DNA from: Telopea speciosissima
Lineage: Eukaryota > Streptophyta > Magnoliopsida > Proteales > Proteaceae
Reading direction: 5' to 3'
NCBI RefSeq assembly: GCF_018873765.1
Contig: NC_057925.1
Location: forward strand, 3,798,927-3,862,926
Length of the DNA stretch: 64,000 nt
The notes below the pieces were generated by a model, which saw nothing but the letters and a program-made list of their open reading frames with translations, did no database searches and had not been told where the DNA came from. The position numbers were made by a program, and so were the translations under genes. The stretch's first letter is position 1. Each line of letters begins with the position of its first letter. Below, in pieces: positions 62,301 through 64,000 of this stretch.

Positions 62301-64000
62301 TCAGTTCTGTAATAGTTATCTTGTCAGTTTGTGGTTGCGTTTGTCTCACTTTGAGTTCATAATGCACAAGTTCTTATGCATTGTATTTTGCATGGTTTCT
62401 TAGCTATTGAGAAAGCCATATTAATTTCGTACAGTTTTACTTTGAAGTTTGATTCCAGAATGATGGTTTATTCTTGCAAACAGATGTACCCTCTCCTACG
62501 AAGCCTTCAGCTATTATCTCTCCTAGTCAGCAGAGAAAGCTTACAAATCCCTTTTCCCCTGACGATGATGTTGGAACACCCTCTGTACTTGGATCTATTG
62601 AGCCTGTAGCATGTAAATAATCGTACTTTCTTCACCATATAGCATCTGTTTTTCTCTAATTGCTGGGATCTCAAGATTTTCTGTATTAATATCGGTAAGC
62701 TTATTTGTGGCAAACATTTTCTGCAGCAGAAGGCTTTATTCGTGGACGATCTTACAATATCCGGTTGGATGATCAAGTTTTGCTCCGATACACCCCCAAG
62801 AACTCCGACTCAACCTATTACTTCAGTGATATGGTAAAGATACGGCAATAACTTTGTATTCACTTTCTGCATTTCTCCAATGACTGCAGCAGCTTTGCAT
62901 TTATTTCTTTAATATCTTGGCAACAGATTGGTGGCACTCTCACTTTCTTTCATGAAGAAGGAGCAAGGAGATGCCTTGAGGTAATTGTATACTTGATTAA
63001 GTAGGACAGTCTGAAGAATCTGATATGTGCACACACACATGCACACACATACATTACATTGAAGGTCAACTGATGCTCGTTCTTTAGTCATAATGACTAG
63101 AACTATTAATGTCTCCCAGGTTTCAGTAACCCTAGAGACTTCAGAAACTATAGCTCAGCGTTTTGTCCATCCTTCACGAAGGAATTCCCCAACAAATACA
63201 AAGGTACATTGCTTTTCTTCTTCATGTATTCATAGGTACCAGACTCATTTTGATATGAGTTCATACTAAATCATTCTTTTGAGGGAGATCAATCTCTTTC
63301 CCCTTCTCCTCTCCCTATGGATGGTACCAGTACTGTGGATGGGTTGCCCTGTATCCACCACATTGCAGCTCAGTTTGTACTTGGTACCCAAAGATGGCCC
63401 AGATGTTGCTTGCGCCCTCCCTTACTCATGGTAAATTTCAGTCTAAAAGCAGTCTGTTTTGTCATGATAATGAAACCTTCCTTTTTTGGCTGGTGTTGGG
63501 ACCTAAAAGGTCAATATTTTGACAGCTGAAACTATAAGGCCCTTTTACAATGTTGGCTTAGGGTCTTTAGCTCATGTAATCAGACCTAGGTGATCATTCT
63601 CCTTTCATACTTTTTTGTCATCAATTCTTAAAATTTAAAATAAATTTGTATCGGACCCACATGTGTACCTTGCTCTATGCTCTTTTGGGGTACCGTATAA
63701 CATGCCTTATATTTACTTAAGAGACCGATATGCATATGGTCAGAACCACACAGATTATTTCTTTTTTATTTTCTGTTATGTTAGTTGTTTTCTCTTCTTA
63801 TGTTTTGCTGCTTGGACTTATGATTCAGTTTCATTGAGTTTGTCAGACCAATTTGTGTCCCCTTGTAGGTACAGAGCGATTACCATGAAGTTGTATCTGA
63901 TTTGGTTCAGACAAGCTTTCTTTTCTCCATTCCCATGGATGGACCTATGTCTTTTTCCACGCCTCATGTTTCAGTGCAGTGGGCTCTCCGCTTTGAGTTT
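47356..64000 (+). CDS. Rgp1-domain protein (RAB6A-GEF complex partner 2 family), 5' part, runs off the window
   Basis: Eleven coding exons are visible: 47356-47698, 51444-51521, 55177-55331, 58628-58703, 61644-61711, 61924-62182, 62484-62612, 62727-62833, 62927-62980, 63120-63203 and 63869-64000 (continuing). All joins keep frame and use GT..AG, giving 495 residues so far. An in-frame TGA lies seven codons before the ATG. The N-terminus has VYRPGESVLVTIEI, an immunoglobulin-like E-set strand, and LLVGRIAFELKGIEKLDTQW. Exon 3 has KIIPPSYRGATIRYLYYV, the family's signature (folded arrestin-like domain). Exons 6-7 form a Ser-rich linker. Exons 8-11 return to conserved blocks: LLRYTPKNSDSTYYFSDMIG, FHEEGARRCLEVSVTLE, FLFSIP and VQWALRFEF. 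Family proteins pair with Ric1 as the exchange factor for Rab6/Ypt6 at the Golgi, by homology with yeast and animals. Not the reversibly glycosylated polypeptide also called RGP1 in plants. Introns 1-4 are long and transposon-filled. Confidence 0.88.
48740..49617 (-). mobile_element. RTE-type LINE remnant in Rgp1 intron 1
   Basis: Minus strand shows the reverse-transcriptase block VGLHQGSALSPYLFALIMDD, then WCMFFADDIVLVDE (49408-49600) with the FADD active-site motif. After a damaged stretch it shows VRRSDLIKIEGTKRASG and ADWRARIHVADPI (48751-48936). The stretch between has stops and frameshifts. Antisense to the gene. Confidence 0.8.
49618..50945. other. Rgp1 intron 1, no recognisable element
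   Basis: Contains a G-run (about 49906-49919) and AT-rich intron sequence. Part of 50370-50600 resembles 54300-54500 in intron 2 (phrases such as AAGTGCT and CCTATCTATCCAA), suggesting one more dispersed repeat. No protein motif seen. Confidence 0.35.
50946..51215 (+). mobile_element. RTE-type LINE 3' end in Rgp1 intron 1
   Basis: Plus strand reads MTSDRAYWRARIHVVDTM then stop, the last residues of the RTE ORF. A T-rich 3' UTR follows, ending GGGATAAGGCTGAGTTGTTG at about 51188-51207. Same family as 42027-42358 and 48740-49617, opposite in orientation to the latter. Confidence 0.65.
52674..53040 (+). mobile_element. Possible LTR-like sequence in Rgp1 intron 2
   Basis: TGTTGAGAACCGTGGGATGG at 52672, then a TTATTATAAATAAAG box near 52766, and a CG-richer end, resemble a short copia LTR. 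No PBS, target duplication or coding part was found, so this is tentative. Confidence 0.3.
53440..53665. mobile_element. MITE-like element in Rgp1 intron 2
   Basis: Repeated TCTCGCCGAAAT and GAGATCTCGTCGAG motifs, with GGTTTCGTACCATTTCGGCGAG mirrored by CATCTCGCCGAAATTTC, form an inverted structure. It ends in AGAACTATG, as in many plant MITEs of this type. Boundaries approximate. Confidence 0.4.
55762..55865. mobile_element. MITE 1 in Rgp1 intron 3 (CATAGTTGTCA family)
   Basis: Ends CATAGTTGTCACGGCG and CGCCTTGACAACTATG are inverted; total 104 bp. CTGATTAC flanks it at 55754-55761 and 55866-55873, an exact 8-bp duplication, pointing to a hAT-type origin. Confidence 0.85.
56130..56850 (+). 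mobile_element. L1-type LINE ORF2 remnant in Rgp1 intron 3
   Basis: Plus strand shows VAERIKRLQMDFFNGKERE (56190-56250), the sequence that follows the reverse-transcriptase core in plant L1s. It then shows SSWRRKPKKINSCYGTSLYK (56382-56450), a later landmark of the same ORF. Several stops and a frameshift lie between. A G-run at 56530-56547 interrupts it. No 3' tail identified. Confidence 0.65.
57307..57468. mobile_element. MITE 2 in Rgp1 intron 3 (CATAGTTGTCA family)
   Basis: Ends CATAGTTGTCTAGGC and CATGACAACTGTG are inverted; total 162 bp. GCCAAAAC flanks it at 57299-57306 and 57469-57476, an exact 8-bp duplication. Confidence 0.85.
58366..58533. mobile_element. MITE 3 in Rgp1 intron 3 (CATAGTTGTCA family)
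   Basis: Ends CATAGTTAACAGTTGTCAC and CCTTGACAACTATG are inverted; total 168 bp. It is flanked by ATTGTATG (58358-58365) and ATTGTACG (58534-58541), 8 bp with one mismatch. GGCGACCAATTTGACCAA is tandemly doubled inside (about 58452-58485). Confidence 0.8.
58704..61643 (+). other. Rgp1 intron 4, no recognisable gene
   Basis: About 2.9 kb of AT-rich intron. Near 60539-60575 there is a LINE-like tail (GCACCC followed by a long A-run), suggesting one more short insertion. Open frames here are short and show no family motif. Confidence 0.4.

Overview
This window is nuclear DNA from a flowering plant. The genes have short exons with GT..AG introns, many of them kilobases long and filled with LINE, LTR and MITE debris. 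The DNA is AT-rich with long GA, CA and TA microsatellites, and every recognisable protein belongs to a eukaryotic or plant family. I cannot fix the species. The abundance of LINEs inside introns would suit an early-diverging eudicot or magnoliid, but that is a guess.

Left part (about 4.2 to 34.5 kb): a tandem array of small GATA zinc-finger transcription factor genes, all on the minus strand. Three copies (A 7851-10103, B 13405-18589, C 26418-30286) each have three exons with matching phases, no internal stop and a complete CX2CX18CX2C finger, giving proteins of 198, 229 and 216 residues. A fourth locus (4694-4789) keeps only the last exon. The copies sit in larger duplicated units that carry the 3' flank, intron 1, GA-rich upstream DNA and distal flank. 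A second duplicated block (about 4855-6900 and 23400-26185), containing two LTR-retroelement remnants in opposite orientation, lies on the 3' side of copies A and C. Exon 1 of every copy ends in a VDCSLxLxL stretch like that of HANABA TARANU-type GATA factors, which also fits an EAR-type LxLxL repression motif. In copy A this stretch is lengthened by a hexanucleotide repeat. Transposon insertions with clear target-site duplications separate copy B from copy C.

Right part (35.3 to 64 kb): two single-copy housekeeping genes, divergently transcribed. On the minus strand is a complete nine-exon gene for protein N-terminal asparagine amidohydrolase (NTAN1 family, 343 aa, 35321-43053), which acts in the N-degron pathway. 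On the plus strand is an Rgp1-domain gene (RAB6A-GEF complex partner 2 family) starting at 47356 and running off the window after eleven coding exons. The roughly 4.3 kb between their start codons holds a 138-bp tandem repeat, a MITE, a roughly 700-bp direct duplication and a long GA tract. Their introns contain RTE- and L1-type LINE pieces, a minimal LINE tail with a 16-bp target-site duplication, and three members of one MITE family in a single Rgp1 intron.

The GATA array and the housekeeping pair look functionally unrelated. No tRNA, rRNA or CRISPR array was recognised. All exon joins were worked out by eye from reading frame, splice dinucleotides and family similarity; no alignment or expression data were available.
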